A DNA stretch of 64,000 nt from Trema orientale. Its lineage: Eukaryota; Streptophyta; Magnoliopsida; Rosales; Cannabaceae. A model generated the notes under the pieces. That model had not been told where the DNA came from. It was given only the letters and a program-made list of their open reading frames with translations, and did not search any database. The translations under genes were made by a program, and so were the position numbers. The stretch lies in assembly GCA_002914845.1 (NCBI GenBank), contig JXTC01000410.1:81160-145159 (forward strand). The letters run 5' to 3'. Shown one piece after another: positions 1 through 12,000 of this stretch (positions within the stretch are counted from its first letter, which is position 1; the number at the start of each line of letters is the position of its first letter).

Positions 1-894
1 TTGGTGATTTGTTGAAGGTTTGCAAGTGCGTCCTGCATCCGATCTTGTCTTTGATTGATATTTTCTGGTGCTGTCTCAGTAGGTTGACCCTGAGAAGGAT
101 CGGCCTGTGCTGCAGTAGCGTTTTGAGATTGGTTTTGGCTAAATCCAGCATTTCTGGTAGTGTTTCTGGTGTTTGCCATTGTTGAAGAAACAAGAATGAC
201 AAACTCTTTGCTGGAATAGGCCTCCTTCTAGCGCCAATTGTTGACGGAGGTTTTGTCAATAATGAATATAGGAAATTATAAGATGTGGCTTGTGTGTGAA
301 AAGGATTGATAAAGCAATGTAAATAAGGAGACAAGAATTTTATAGTGGTTCAGCCCCAAAAAAGATGAGCCTACGTCCACTGTTCTTCACTATTTTCTGG
401 AGAATTACAAGAGTTTCTCAGTCTCAGGATGAGAGCTGAGAGCAAAGAAAATTACAGAATCAAAGTATTTCGTGAAGATTGTCTTCTTGTTCTCTTTTTT
501 TTTTTTTTCGTCCCTTACAATGAGATTAAGCCTCCTTTATATAGATGAGGAAGACTTAAAGTTACCTAATTACATAAACGGGTAAGTATGTAACCAGAAC
601 AATACAACTATGGTAAAACACGATCGGGTAACATCCCTTGAACCAAATAAGGAAATTACTAGATCTCCATTAAGAAGCTTGTTTCCTTATCTCTGCCTAT
701 ACTTTAAGCTTTTTCCTTTTCATATTGATCGCACTTTGTTATCCGGAAGTAGTCGCATAATCAAGTGAGGACATATGCGACTTTGAAAACAGTTACTTTC
801 CTTTTTTGCCGTTTACTAATATAGATTTAAGATCGCATAACAGTTACCATGATTCTTTTTGTGTTTTCTGAGGTTGCTCAAAGAATGACCAACA
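1..894 (-). mobile_element. Ty3/gypsy-like LTR element, 5' end only (cut by window)
   Basis: The LTR lies at about 239-894 (656 bp) and has TG...CA ends on either strand. Next to it, on the minus strand, is a primer-binding-like stretch beginning TGGCGCTAGAAGGAGG. An open gag-like reading frame then starts at 179 (MANTRNTTRNAGF...) and runs off the left edge of the window. It is rich in Gln, Asn and Thr, as is usual for the N-terminus of Gypsy gag. The family call rests on the primer site and the gag start; no pol is visible here. The second LTR lies outside the window, so age and completeness cannot be judged. Confidence 0.75.
239..894 (-). repeat. 5' LTR of the left-edge Gypsy element
   Basis: On the plus strand the repeat begins TGTTGACGGAGG and ends GAATGACCAACA, so the ends are an inverted TGTTG/CAACA pair. 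It is followed on its inner side by the primer-binding-like site. An A-rich stretch follows the outer end. Confidence 0.65.
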
Positions 895-1548
895 AAAAAA
901 ATGACACAATTTGAGTTTCTTTAAATGGTGCTTGTTTTTTTCAAGAAAAACGAGAAGTATTGTGGCTAAGATATTGATTGATAGAGTAACTTTTTTATCA
1001 AATGCACTGGATTTTAGAATATTGGCTTTGTTTTTTTCATTGTTCTCACTACTTATTCTCTGTATTGTTCTTTGCTTATTTATTTTCTTTATTGTGCCAT
1101 ATTTGGTTTGCTCGAGAAAGAATTTGAAAACTTGGCTTCTGTTTCTATGTTGTTTGGGAAAAAAAATTAAAAATGAAAATATTGTGGCTGAGCTATAATA
1201 ATTTGATCAATGTTTTGTTATTATTAGTGGGTTGACATCTTTTAACGGCCAAATAATTAAACATACATTTGTGCCAATGGTAGGAGAATGTCGATGATTA
1301 ATAAGACGAGATGAGAAAGAGATTTTTTTTTTTTTTAACTTTTTATAATTAGATTAGGCTTTTAGGATTTTATCGTTTTTCTCCTCATCCTACTCTCGGT
1401 GAATTATGTAGCTAGCATCAATTTGTCAAAAATATTTGTCAAAAAAATAAAAAATAAAAATTTGTCAAAAATATAATTTAAAAAAAATGGAAATCCAATC
1501 GATCTCACATTGTCTAATTAGTGTAAATTTTCATCCACTAAATGGACC

Positions 1549-1660
1549 GAAGGGCATTTATGAAATAATTTGAAAGTCCAGGGGCATTTACAAAATTTGA
1601 AAATTCTAGGGGCATTTATGAAAAAGACTGAAACTGCAGGGCGCATTATGAAACTTCACA
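1549..1660. repeat. Short imperfect tandem repeat (GGGCATTTATGAAA core)
   Basis: The core GGGCATTTA(T/C)(G/A)AAA recurs at roughly 35-45 base spacing about three to four times, with TGAAA- and GAAAATT-type spacers. The copies are diverged and the function is unknown. Confidence 0.55.
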
Positions 1661-1831
1661 TTACATGGGGAAAATGAGACAATTATATATGTATATACCG
1701 GAGGAAATTAAAAAGAAAAAGAATAGTCCCGTTGGTGATCTAAAATTTTCAAATGTTACAATAAAATTTAGTTATAATACAAATTCGTAATAAGTTTATT
1801 AAAGTCTATCGTTACTAACTCAAAAAAAAAA

Positions 1832-2196
1832 ATACTATTATCATTTTTATATCTTGTATTTTGACATTTTATTCAAATTATATATACCTTATATTTTGGT
1901 TATTATCAACATTGACACTCAGATTTGAAATCAGTTACAAATTTATACCTTAATACTAATTTAGAGCAGTTGATTTACCAAGAAACTGCTTTAAAATTAA
2001 AAATAAACTGCATAAAAACTTATCCGGGAAATAAGTTTATCAAAATCATCTTAATAAATTAATTGCTCTAAATTAGTATCAGTATATAAATTTGTAACAT
2101 ATTTTAAATCTAAGGGTCAATGTTGATAATAAGTAAAACACAAGATATAAATTGAACAAAGTGTTAAAATACAAGGTATAAAAGTGATATTATCCC
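1832..2196. mobile_element. MITE family A, copy 1 (long terminal inverted repeats)
   Basis: The first about 100 bases read TATCATTTTTATATCTTGT... and the last about 100 bases are their imperfect reverse complement (ACAAGGTATAAAAGTGATA). Almost the whole element is therefore foldback. Both arms carry TTATTATCAACATTGAC on the corresponding strands. Related copies lie at 37987-38514 and 39224-39373. No protein is encoded. Confidence 0.8.
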
Positions 2197-4512
2197 TCAA
2201 AAAAATAATAAACAAAAAAAAAATCTATAGTTACTAGTCCTTTTTGTTTTGTTTTGAATGGAGTCCTTTATGTATTTTTGATAAAAGAACATGCAAAGAA
2301 TATTAAGGGTACGAAAAGAACATTAGGATATATATCGCTCTTATAAAGAAAAGAAAGAAAAAAGAATTAATTTCTGAAATTAGATGTTATACAGCATGTA
2401 TATATATATATATATGGAAGACTTCTCAATGGTTACAATTTTTTTGTGACCATGGATGGGTACTTAAAAAAGTAGTGATAGCATTAAATTTTTTTGATCA
2501 GCATTAAATGTTTTTGGCCAACCACCAAACTAATCACCACCGTAGGATATAAATCTAACGGCTTAAACCATTGTAACCATCTATGGGTAAATATTGTTGT
2601 AATCATATATATATGTGTGTGTCAAGTGCTTTCATCAATAACTAATGAAAGGTTAGATGAAAAATTGAGAATTAATGTCCACACATTGATAGCTAGTAAA
2701 TGATCTAGCCATTTATGAACTTAAAATAAAGACATTAATATCACAAATAAATGTTGTGAATTAATTTCAAGACCATAAATTCAAGAAAGGTCATTCCCAG
2801 TTCCCACACCAACTATCATCTCGTTTCATTTAGTACATTGGCTCGTCAATTATTATTCATAAATGGCAATTAAAAAACGTAAAGCTTGCCAATAATAGAA
2901 GAATTAATGGTAATATATGTCGAGAGCAGACAAACTTCTTGTTGGTAAAAAGACTAATAAAGCATCGCAAGGAGGAGTTGGATGAGTCAATCATGAGAGG
3001 TACGTATGGATCAAGTCATTGAGATAACTAGGCTGAATATTTTTTGTTAGATCTTGTCCACCCAATACTAGACTTACTAAGTATTTGGCAGGCAATGATC
3101 AGTTGGAAATACTTGTTTTATATTATAGTTTCTTTCTTAACATATATATTAAAAATACGTATGCAAAAATACTAAACAACACGATTATCCATTCTTCAAT
3201 ATTAATATATATAGTTGTCACTGAGTCTTATTTGTTATATATGAGATTCATACTAATTAACAAAAGAAAGCACGACCCTTTTTTACACATAATTCTATGG
3301 AATAGACATCTTAACCAACAAATCTAGTACTATTGATTCATGTATATAGATTCCACCGGAGTCTTATTTAGGTCTATACAATGAAACTCACACTAATCAT
3401 TAATAAGAAAAGTTGAATTTTCCCTAGCACAGTTCTATGCAATAGATATTTTATCCGTGTTTGGCTGTCTTCATGGCTCAAAATATAGTGAGAGAGAGAT
3501 CTAGAAAGAGATGAAGTCTATGTTTTTTGAGTTTGACATTAAAGTTCCACAGGCATAGTATCTGCATTTGGTAGTTGTAAGTTAAAGACGTTCACATGAA
3601 TAATGTTCCCTCCCATTTACTTCAATGACTGGAAAATTGGTCCACGTCTTTAAACCAAGATGTTGACGTAAGAGAACATTTTATTCTTTTTATTTATTTA
3701 TTTTTCTCTCTAGTAAACATCAGTTCGATCAAGTATCATTTTAGTCTCTAACAAGTTAATTAGTTCTATCAACTCAACCAGGCAAATATAAATCTTGTAT
3801 TATCTCAATAATTTTGTCGAATAATTAATTAACCTCTTTCCTACATGATTGATTTGAAAAAGAATGATAGAAAAATCTGTCATTTTTCAACTAAAAGTCA
3901 TATTTTCAAGCAATTATCATCTCATTATTAGTAACTAAACCTCTTCATAAACTAGCTAGAACTAGTTGAATTCCATCGACAAGAGAATCTTTTATTGAAG
4001 GCCTAAAGATCATCTTTTTGTCAAAGTACGTACAATCATTATGTTTCCTAATTTTCGAAAACCCACTTTGAAAACAACAACTACAATCAAAAACTAATAA
4101 TAAAAGATAAAAAATAAAAAAGTATAAAGGCCTAATAATCGAAAATAAAAATAAAAGATAAAACTAATAATTTTCCTTATAGTACTTGTCATCTTTACCC
4201 TCTTATCTCTGAGATTAAGGCCCTTTCTTGAAGCTTCTGTTTACTTTCTGCTTTCCTATTGGCAGTGTAACATGGGCAACTTGACCTTTATAACATGTAT
4301 GCAGTTCTTGTCCTATGTACTTGTTTGAGAAACCTCACATTTGGATGAGAGAGGAGAGAGATAGAGAGAAAGAGGCTATATAAGTCCTTTGAAGTTGGTG
4401 GGCCATAGTACATAAGCTTAGTTGATACCCAATATTGCCGTGTTCTGTGGCATGCATTCTCATGAAGTGGTCCTAATTTTGTTTTTAAAAAAAAAAAAGG
4501 AGAGAAAAAAAA

Positions 4513-4682
4513 GGGACGTCTCTACAGTAAGAGCGTCACTGCGTAGGACCCTGTTTATACACTGTTTGATGAGAATCTGTGTATAAACAGATTCTCTACA
4601 AATTCTCGTTATTTTCCACAGATTCCTATCAAATAATGTATAAAAAGTGACCCTACGTAGGGGCGCCCCTACTGTAGCCCTC
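4513..4682. mobile_element. MITE family C, copy 1
   Basis: The right arm GGGCGCCCCTACTGTAGCCC is the inverse of the left arm (CTACAGTAAGAGCGTCACTGCGTAGG) with several mismatches. The flanks on both sides are A-runs, compatible with an 8-bp A-rich target duplication. The GC-rich terminal repeats stand out from the AT-rich surroundings. The same family recurs at 4915-5087. Confidence 0.75.
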
Positions 4683-4914
4683 CAAAAAAAAAAAAAGTAC
4701 TATCTTCTGCTATGTCTTGTGTTTTTATCTTCTTTTGCACTACTTCCTCCACACATAAACTCGTTTGACTTTTCCTTACAATGTTTAATATTGTAGGGCC
4801 GTTGATGCCGATACCCACTGGCTGATGATGTAAAAGCTTTTTAGGGACCCGGCACAAAAGGACACTACAAAAATTGAAAATTTAGAATATCTAATAATGT
4901 GATAACACATAAAT

Positions 4915-5087
4915 GGGGATGGCTACGGTAGGGGCGTCCCTGCGTAGGGTCATGCCTTAATTATCGTTGGATAGGAATCTGTAAAGAATAACGGGAATCT
5001 GTGGAGAATCTATTTATATACAGATTCCCATCCAACGGTGAATAGACAGGGCCCTACGTAGGGGCGCCCCTACTGTAGACGCGCCCC
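4915..5087. mobile_element. MITE family C, copy 2, with 8-bp target duplication
   Basis: This is a 173-bp foldback element. The left terminus GGGGATGGCTACGGTAGGGG is matched by an inverted right terminus (CCCCTACTGTAGACGCGCCC). It is bounded by ACATAAAT on the left (4907-4914) and ACATAAAT on the right (5088-5095), a perfect 8-bp duplication. An 8-bp duplication suggests mobilisation by a hAT-type transposase; that assignment is inference. Confidence 0.85.
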
Positions 5088-5095
5088 ACATAAAT

Positions 5096-6265
5096 ATATA
5101 TCTTCAAGTACAGAACTATGTAAACTACAACTAGTTTTAGAAACCTAAATACCAAGATTTCTTCCTTGTAATAGAACTTCCATGTTGAAGACACGCAAAA
5201 TTTCAGGCCTCTTAGATTTTTCCCCTTTATTGGCTCTTTCGAAAAAAAAAAGGGTGGGTATTATTATGGCCAAGTGTCAAGTTGAGAAAATTCTCTGTTT
5301 ATTGTATGTTCTTACCTAAAAACCACTTCCTTCACAAAGTGGTCAATTGCAGGCTAATGGGGTCCCTTTGAAACTGATGTATTTGGTTGTGCGATTCCAC
5401 CATCCATCATAATTATTTGCTCTCTTTTGGTATCCTAAGAGATTTCTAAGAGAAACTATTTGAGGACCTTTTGATTGGAAGTTTTAACCATTACATAAGT
5501 TAATTTAATGATTTCTTTGTTCCTTGCCCTGTTGCCCAAGTACCCCACAAGGCCACAAGTAGATATTTATTTAGTATTCAACAAAATGACTAAAGATTCT
5601 AGGATTTTTCCTCTTCTTTTCAAAAAAAAAAAATAAATAAATACAATTATACGTACATATGTATGTATGTATATGAGATTTCCTTTTGGAGACAAAGATC
5701 TTAATGGCCTAAAGGAGTGACAAAACCTATCCGACACATTCACAGCTGGATATTCAAAATTGTTTCTGATGTAGAGATTCATATGCAGGGTAAATGTATG
5801 GAACTGCTGAACAGTAAATATTCATGAACTATATGCAACTTTTGGATTATTTAACAAAAATGGTTTACTATTAGTTAGAGTGTGATGTAAATATTACATC
5901 ATTGTTTGATAGTGACGTGTTAACGATGATGATATTCATGTATAGCAAACGATAATATTATCACGCTGATTAGCAGCATATATAGGAAAAAAGTATTCAT
6001 AAAAGTAATGCCATTTTAAGTATTTGTCAGGTTGCCAATTCATTGTATAACAAAAACTAATTCAAGGTACAAAGCAACAGCATAAAAATGGGAGATAACT
6101 GATTTGAGATGCTTTTATTTTAACATTTGGAGACAAAAGTGTTACTTTCATTTTTTTTTTTTCTTTTCTTTCCCCTTCTGTTTTTGGTGTTTGTGTGCAA
6201 GGAAACTTTCAAAAAGGTCTTTTTTCTTCTTGAAAAACTCTGGGAACTTGTTGAACTGAGAGTTT
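5096..6265. other. Intergenic, nothing recognised
   Basis: AT-rich sequence with a TATG/TA microsatellite-like patch at 5646-5675. No coding exon, RNA gene or paired terminal repeat was found. Confidence 0.5.
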
Positions 6266-7959
6266 TTAGGCCAAAATGACATTTTATGACCACTTTACGC
6301 GATGACTTAATTGTGACTACAGTCGTAATCCTATTTCTTGAAAAATAGTCGAAGAAAAAAGGGTTTTGGACACTTATACCTATTTTTCAAAAAATAATAC
6401 CAAATTTACGACCTTTCAAAAATAATAAAAATTCCGTACGATGTTTTTAGGGCATTTTTCTAAATACTTTAGAAGCTAGAAAACGCGGTGGTATTTTAGT
6501 AAATAAGCAATCTTTTTTTACAAGAAACCATAAAGGTTTCCTAGAAACCAATTTGGTTTCTTATTAGCGAAATATCTTGTACATAAATAAATTACAGGAA
6601 ACCACAAAAGTTTCCTAGAAACCAGTTTGGTTTCCTTTAATGGAATGTCCTGTACGTAAGTAAATCACAGAAAACCACGAACATTTCCTCGAAACTATTG
6701 TGGTTTCCTTTTTGCAGAATACCCTATAGCTAAATAGATCACAGAAAATCATGAAAGTTGCCTAGAAACCATCGTGGTCTCTTTTTTACAGAATACCATG
6801 TAGTTAAGTGAATCACAGAAAACAACAAAGGTTTTCTTGAAATCATTGTGGTTTTCTTTAGCAGAATGTTCTGTAGCTAAGTAAATCATAGGAAACCATG
6901 AAAGTTTCCTAGAAATCATTGTGGTTTCTTTTTCAAATCACAAAAGACAATGAAAGTTTCCTGAAAACTATTGTCGTTTTTTTTTTTGCAGAATGCTCTA
7001 TAGCTAAGTAAATCATAGAAAACCTCAAAGGTTTTTTAGAAACCATTGTGGTTTTCTTTTTGTAGATTGTCCAGTTTCTAAATAGATACATAGTAAATCT
7101 AGTTCCTATTAACCTTCAATAATCCATTGGTTCAAGTTAAGTGAATTCAAGTGAAATTATCTTCAAGAGGACTAATATAAGAAAAACATCTTTAGAGTCA
7201 CCTGAATTCGTGAACTAATCAAAGAAAAATTAATGTATTGGACAAAATAGAAATGACTTATATCAAAAATCAAAATAAATTCAAACAATTTGGATATGAC
7301 TAACCCTCTGTAAAGGAAGAAGTTTAATAAGGGAAGATCAAAAAACAAGAATTTCAGCTTCTTTAAATACTTTTATCAATGAAGTTCTTAAAATTAAATC
7401 AAAACCACATGAATAATAATGCAAAAATCACAATCTCGATCCTCAAAATTAAAACCACAAATCTTCAGTATCATAATCCTAAATTGAACTAAAATTTCAA
7501 AACTCATTAACAGTTTCATATGTTTACACAAGTCCACATCGACTAAGAAAAGTAAAAACCAGAATATGATGAGAGAGAAGGAGCTGTTTAACAAATTTAC
7601 AATCTCGGGAACGATACCGTCGCTGGGAAGGAGGGCCGCTCGGATCTGAGACATAACAGAAGATAAAAATCTCATCAACGATAGCAAACCGGATGTAATA
7701 TTTGAAGAGGAGGGGATTTGGATCATGCAAAAACAAGTTTTTTTTTAGTAGCTGGGAAGCCATTGATTCCATGAGAGAAGTTCTGAGAATGTAACTGAAA
7801 CTGACGATGAAGAATCGTGAAGATTTAATCAAAAGTGATATTTTTCTGAAAAAATACCGTAAGTAAATAAGTGGAAATAGCCGCACCGTATTTTTGTCAT
7901 TATGTTTCAAAAAGTTGTATTGGGTGACTTTTTCCCAAGAAAAGGTCATTTTAGCTCAA
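6266..7959. mobile_element. Putative non-autonomous TIR element of about 1.7 kb with internal minisatellite
   Basis: The left end TTTAGGCCAAAATGACATTT and the inverted right end (AAAGGTCATTTTAGCTCAAA) form imperfect terminal repeats of about 25 bases. They carry the (G)CCAAAATGAC-type terminus common in plant non-autonomous elements. Inside are an eight-unit tandem array (6522-7092) and a more unique segment at about 7390-7800. That segment has overlapping minus-strand ORFs of 110 and 141 codons that I do not recognise; they may be a captured host fragment or chance. No clear target duplication was found, so the exact bounds are uncertain. Confidence 0.5.
6522..7092. repeat. Minisatellite, eight hairpin-forming units of about 73 bp
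   Basis: Eight diverged units follow each other, seven of about 73-75 bp and one of about 52 bp. Each starts GAAACCA(t/c)(a/g)AAAGTTTCCT, continues AGAAACCAttGTGGTTTC, and ends in a TGTAGCTAAGTAAATCACA-like linker. Each unit thus holds two adjacent dyads (GAAACC/GGTTTC) that could fold into a hairpin. Drift between units indicates an old array. The units are degenerate and have no unique spacers, so this is not a CRISPR array. Confidence 0.85.
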
Positions 7960-8084
7960 ATTACTCGAAGCCGGGTCCAGATCCCGAAAACTTGATTCGA
8001 GGGCAATGAGACTAGGCCCAGTTTGACAATTACATACATACAAGGCCCATATAAAACCAACTTCCTTGCTTTTAGTCAACGGCC

Positions 8085-8480
8085 GAATGCCACACGACAT
8101 CGATTTTTCTGTAGCTATCTTCTACGACGAACGCCATTTTGTCCAGTTGTTGGAGTTGCTAAAGCAAAGAGCAAGTTGTGAGTACGATATACGATATGTC
8201 GTTTGTGGAAATAATCAACCGCTATATGTAAACGACATGTTCGTGCAAATTTAACGATATCATACTTTCATACGTCCTCGTTAACTTCTACGACAAATCT
8301 GTCATTTGAACGATAAGATGTCTTATATGAGGTTATTTTTACTTCTACGACAAACCGGTCGTTTGCACGAATCGAACAACAAACGTAATGTCTACCCATA
8401 TAACGACCAGATTTCTAAGTGAAACGACGTGTTGCACATAAGTTTTCTTTCTACTGATATGTCGTTTCAACAAAAAGACA
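8085..8480. repeat. Cluster of ACGAC/GTCGT motifs, possible subterminal repeats
   Basis: ACGAC or its inverse GTCGT, usually as ACGACA(A/T) or GTCGTTT, occurs about ten times in about 400 bases, on both strands. One example is CTACGACAAACCGGTCGTTTG. Dense short motifs in both orientations are typical of transposase-binding subterminal regions, for instance in CACTA or MULE elements. No terminus or transposase was identified, so the origin is unproven. Confidence 0.4.
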
Positions 8481-8555
8481 TTCGGATAGACCAAAGATTA
8501 GAGGGACATGGGGTTTCGATAAGTAAAGCCACGGCAACCTAAGAAGAACGAACTT

Positions 8556-8562
8556 CAGCTTT

Positions 8563-8595
<33 letters not shown>

Positions 8596-8606
8596 GTACA
8601 GCTTTC
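8556..8606. repeat. A31 tract between 8-bp direct repeats
   Basis: A run of 31 A (8564-8594) plus CGTA lies between two copies of CAGCTTTC (8556-8563 and 8599-8606). Read on the minus strand it is a T-run followed by GAAAG, the same junction seen at the 3' end of the LINE at 46472. It may be a tail-only retroposition, but slippage of a simple repeat is an alternative. Confidence 0.4.
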
Positions 8607-9044
8607 CAAAAAGAAAAAAAGCTACCGTTGTTTTGATAAAAGTAAACAGCAAACTTTACATGAAACTACTAATCGTTTCTCAACCATAAGCAAGGCACCG
8701 AGAGCGAACGACAGGTAGATTCAGAGTACATGAATTCAAGATGAAAAGAATTCTACTATAATGCCGGTATTTAATTGTAAATAGTACCAAGTAATGTAGT
8801 ATACATAACCAAAAAGAATAACAGATTGCCGACCTAAATAAACCAACTTACTGGGCTTACAACGAAACAGAAACGATAAATTCTGTTCAATTTTCACATT
8901 TCATAGTTGTAAATTCTTTATATCTAGAAGTATAGTTCTAGCCAACTCTTTAAAACTTATACTGTTCTACCAGCATCTAAGCATTTCAATTACCATCACT
9001 TGCTATTTCCCGTACATACCCAGTACTTGGCCCCTCATAGACTT

Positions 9045-12000
9045 TCAGGTAGCAACGGTAGGGTTCATCTCCTTGAGAATCCGGTAATATCTGTTGTGAT
9101 CTGATGTGGTTCTGAAGCCTGGCATAAAATCTGAAAAGAATCTCAGAACTGTAGCTAGCTGTTGCGAGTCATTGGAGACTAATGCTGCCTCAAGAAACAG
9201 CGACGGCCTTATTGTATTGACCTGTAAAATTTACTCATTTTGTAAGTCTAAAAGTTTGCCGTTCATCAAGAAGTAGTAAACCAACATCTACAAGAACAAT
9301 GACAGCATTTCATTGAAATGTGACAAGCATTGCTTTCTTTTTAAAAGAGAATACAATAACGAAGACGAGTTTGAGGATTGGCATTGAGAAGAAATATTAA
9401 GTGAAGTAGAAGACGATTTTGAGGATTGGCCTAGAGAAGAAAACTATAGCGAAAATAAAATATATGCCAAGATTTTGGGAATAGATAATAGTGATAATTT
9501 TTTGCCAAAATAAAGTATGAAAGAAGAATGCAATAAGGAAAATAATTCGCAATAAACATAGTCATCTTAGCTTCAGATAAGGCAGATCACATTGCAATAA
9601 TTTCTCTGTAGTAGCGAAGAAATATAGAACAATAGCGTTAACAGTCTCAAGACCTAGAAGTTAGAAACTCGGTTCAATTTCATAGAAGTTGCAGCTTGCC
9701 AGAACGTTTGCAAATTGAGATCATTAAATCTAATATTATCAACTGCCTAAAATAAAAGTAAGAATTACCTTATGCTTCCTTGCATACCGTAAAGCTTCAA
9801 GGTAATATCCATCTTGAACTAGCAATAGTACATAGTCATGATGTAAAGAGAGCTGCCTTAGCATGTCCAGACCCAACTTCCTCGTTTGTGGATTTTGGCG
9901 ACCAGACTCTAGTAGTTGCAATGCAACTTCTTTAGAAGGTTCAAGAATCTGTAACAATAAAGGTCTCCACTGTTAAATTCAAATCAACATAAGCAGCATA
10001 AAGAGAATTCGCATTACCACACAAGCGTACAGTACAAAAGACATATTGGGAGACCTTGTTTATGACAAGCAAACTAAGCTCTGCATATCGCTCGCCACGT
10101 GCTAGCAGTTGTATCATCAAAACATACAGACTGGGATGAACTTTAACCTTTTCCAAATTGGCACTACAAAAGAATTTAAGCATAAAATTATTGAAAGGAA
10201 AAGAATGCGGCTTGTAACATGAAAGAAAACTAAAGGTCCTTAAACTATAATGAGAAAAACCATATATAGATCATGTGATATAGATTTATATCAGATTATA
10301 TATCGGTTTTTATCTAGGCAAGTAATATTTACTTTCAAAGCCCCGTCTCACTACTTATTTCAAAATAAATAGTTTCTTACCTTCGAATAAACTCAACAAT
10401 GACGGTAACCAAGTAAGACGGGTCTCCCACCGTCTCTTCCTCAACGGGAGCAAACACAGAACTGTATATCTCATCAGGTGAAATTGCAGGTGAAGTAATT
10501 TGAGATTCTTGCTGCTCATCAGTATTAGCATTCAATGGATTGTTACCCAGTCCAGCAGATGATGACATGACTTCAGCACCAGAAGTTTCACCACCCATCA
10601 ACCTCTTCCTATCCACTTTACCATCAACAGGGTGACGACCATTAGAATTGGTCCTTAGTGGTTCAGAGCTCTCACTATCCTCAGAGTCCGAATTTGAGAA
10701 AGCTAAGGATCTATTTGGTTGTTCGTTGTCTCCAGCTGTAGATTCATGTTTGATGGATTTTCCAAGTGTGTCTACTCTACTGACGGACTCATCTACGCTG
10801 GGTCTAGGACTGGTAACATGAGGCACACCCGAAGTTGATGTCTTCTCAGATTTTGTTGTCTTAACGGAACTCCCTGTCCTAATTGAGTGGGAGTAGGAGG
10901 TAACCAGAACATCTATCGCTTTGGCAACTATGGAGACAGGTCTGTGTTCTAGAATGGCAGTGCGTGCTATTGACAAGCACAACTGTTTACCCTGTAAATA
11001 GAAGTGAATCAGAACTACAGCCAACTAGTCATTAAGGTGAAACGACACAAAGAAATTTCTCTCTCAAACACATGTTATTTTTATTCAAAGATTACCAACT
11101 ACAGGGATCTCAGTTAACAGGCTAGAAATGACTATAATTGGCTAGGAGCTGGCTTCCTGTGTAAAAGGCAACTATGCCACAAAAGCTAAGAAACAAACCA
11201 GTAAATTTTATGTGGTCAAGAAATTGCCCCTAAACAACCAAGTAATATTAAGTGTCAGCATACTCAGAATAAAGAGAGAGATTCTACCTTACTTGCATCC
11301 AATTTCCGCCTCTGCAGGAATTCTAGTACTGCTGGTACATCTGAGCTACTGGCAGAAATTGCCTGCAAGAGAAAGGAGGCATCAGGTACAAGATGAAGAA
11401 CAAATTATGCAGAACAAATAAAGGAAACTTGCCTCCAAATCAAGATGAATCTTCCATAGAAACTGATTCGCAACATCACAAATGAGATCGGGAACAAGAA
11501 AAATCCAGTCATCTCCATAGATAACTACTTCATGACCAGTTATAACATTAGCCTCAGAACTTTCATTATCTTCCCGATGTGATCGCAGGGAAGAGCTATT
11601 AGACCTGGGGAAACCCCTCAATAATAGAGGTAGAGGGGCAGATATGGGTGCTCGAGAATCTGCAAATATGTCATACAGTATAACAACCTTTGCATCAACT
11701 TGATGAACAAGCAGTACATTATCAACCACACTCACAGCAACCCTGCTCGAGTAAATTGGCAAAGAACCCTGCAAAGCATAAGTGAACATTATTTTGTAAG
11801 AGTAAAGTCCACCCTATCACAAAATTGAATTAATTGCTCACCTAAGGTCTAAAAATCAAGTGTAAAAATAAGTGCATTAGACTGATTTATTATTTAAAAA
11901 AATCACTGCAAGAGTTCAAAATATTACATTATGTAGTTTTATGTGTTTTCAGCAAAGATTTAGAAACCATTTATAATTAAACAGCTCTTATTTTCTTAAT

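Larger units (their letters stand above)
895..4511. other. Intergenic, AT-rich, no gene recognised
   Basis: No ORF here has coding character. The stretch holds a block of short imperfect repeats (1549-1660), one MITE (1832-2196), a short TA run near 2397-2416, and unremarkable AT-rich DNA with scattered A and T tracts. A CT/GA-rich patch with TATA-like text near 4340-4385 could be promoter-like, but no gene follows it. Confidence 0.6.

Noticed and set aside
911-1198. 95-codon ORF with hydrophobic stretches
   Set aside because: T-rich DNA gives Phe/Leu runs by chance. No family resemblance, no splice context, and next to an LTR.
4862-4885. CACTACAAAAA, resembling a CACTA transposon terminus
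   Set aside because: No matching inverted terminus (TTTTTGTAGTG) was found at a sensible distance, and there is no transposase.
6522-7092. Could be read as a CRISPR-like array
   Set aside because: Units are diverged along their whole length, contain dyads, have no unique spacers, and lie in a plant genome.
7394-7949. Two overlapping minus-strand ORFs (110 and 141 codons)
   Set aside because: No recognised domain. They lie inside a non-autonomous TIR element, and overlapping frames suggest chance or a captured fragment.
8066-8254. 62-codon ORF
   Set aside because: Falls within the ACGAC motif patch; composition follows the repeat motif, and no homologue is recognised.
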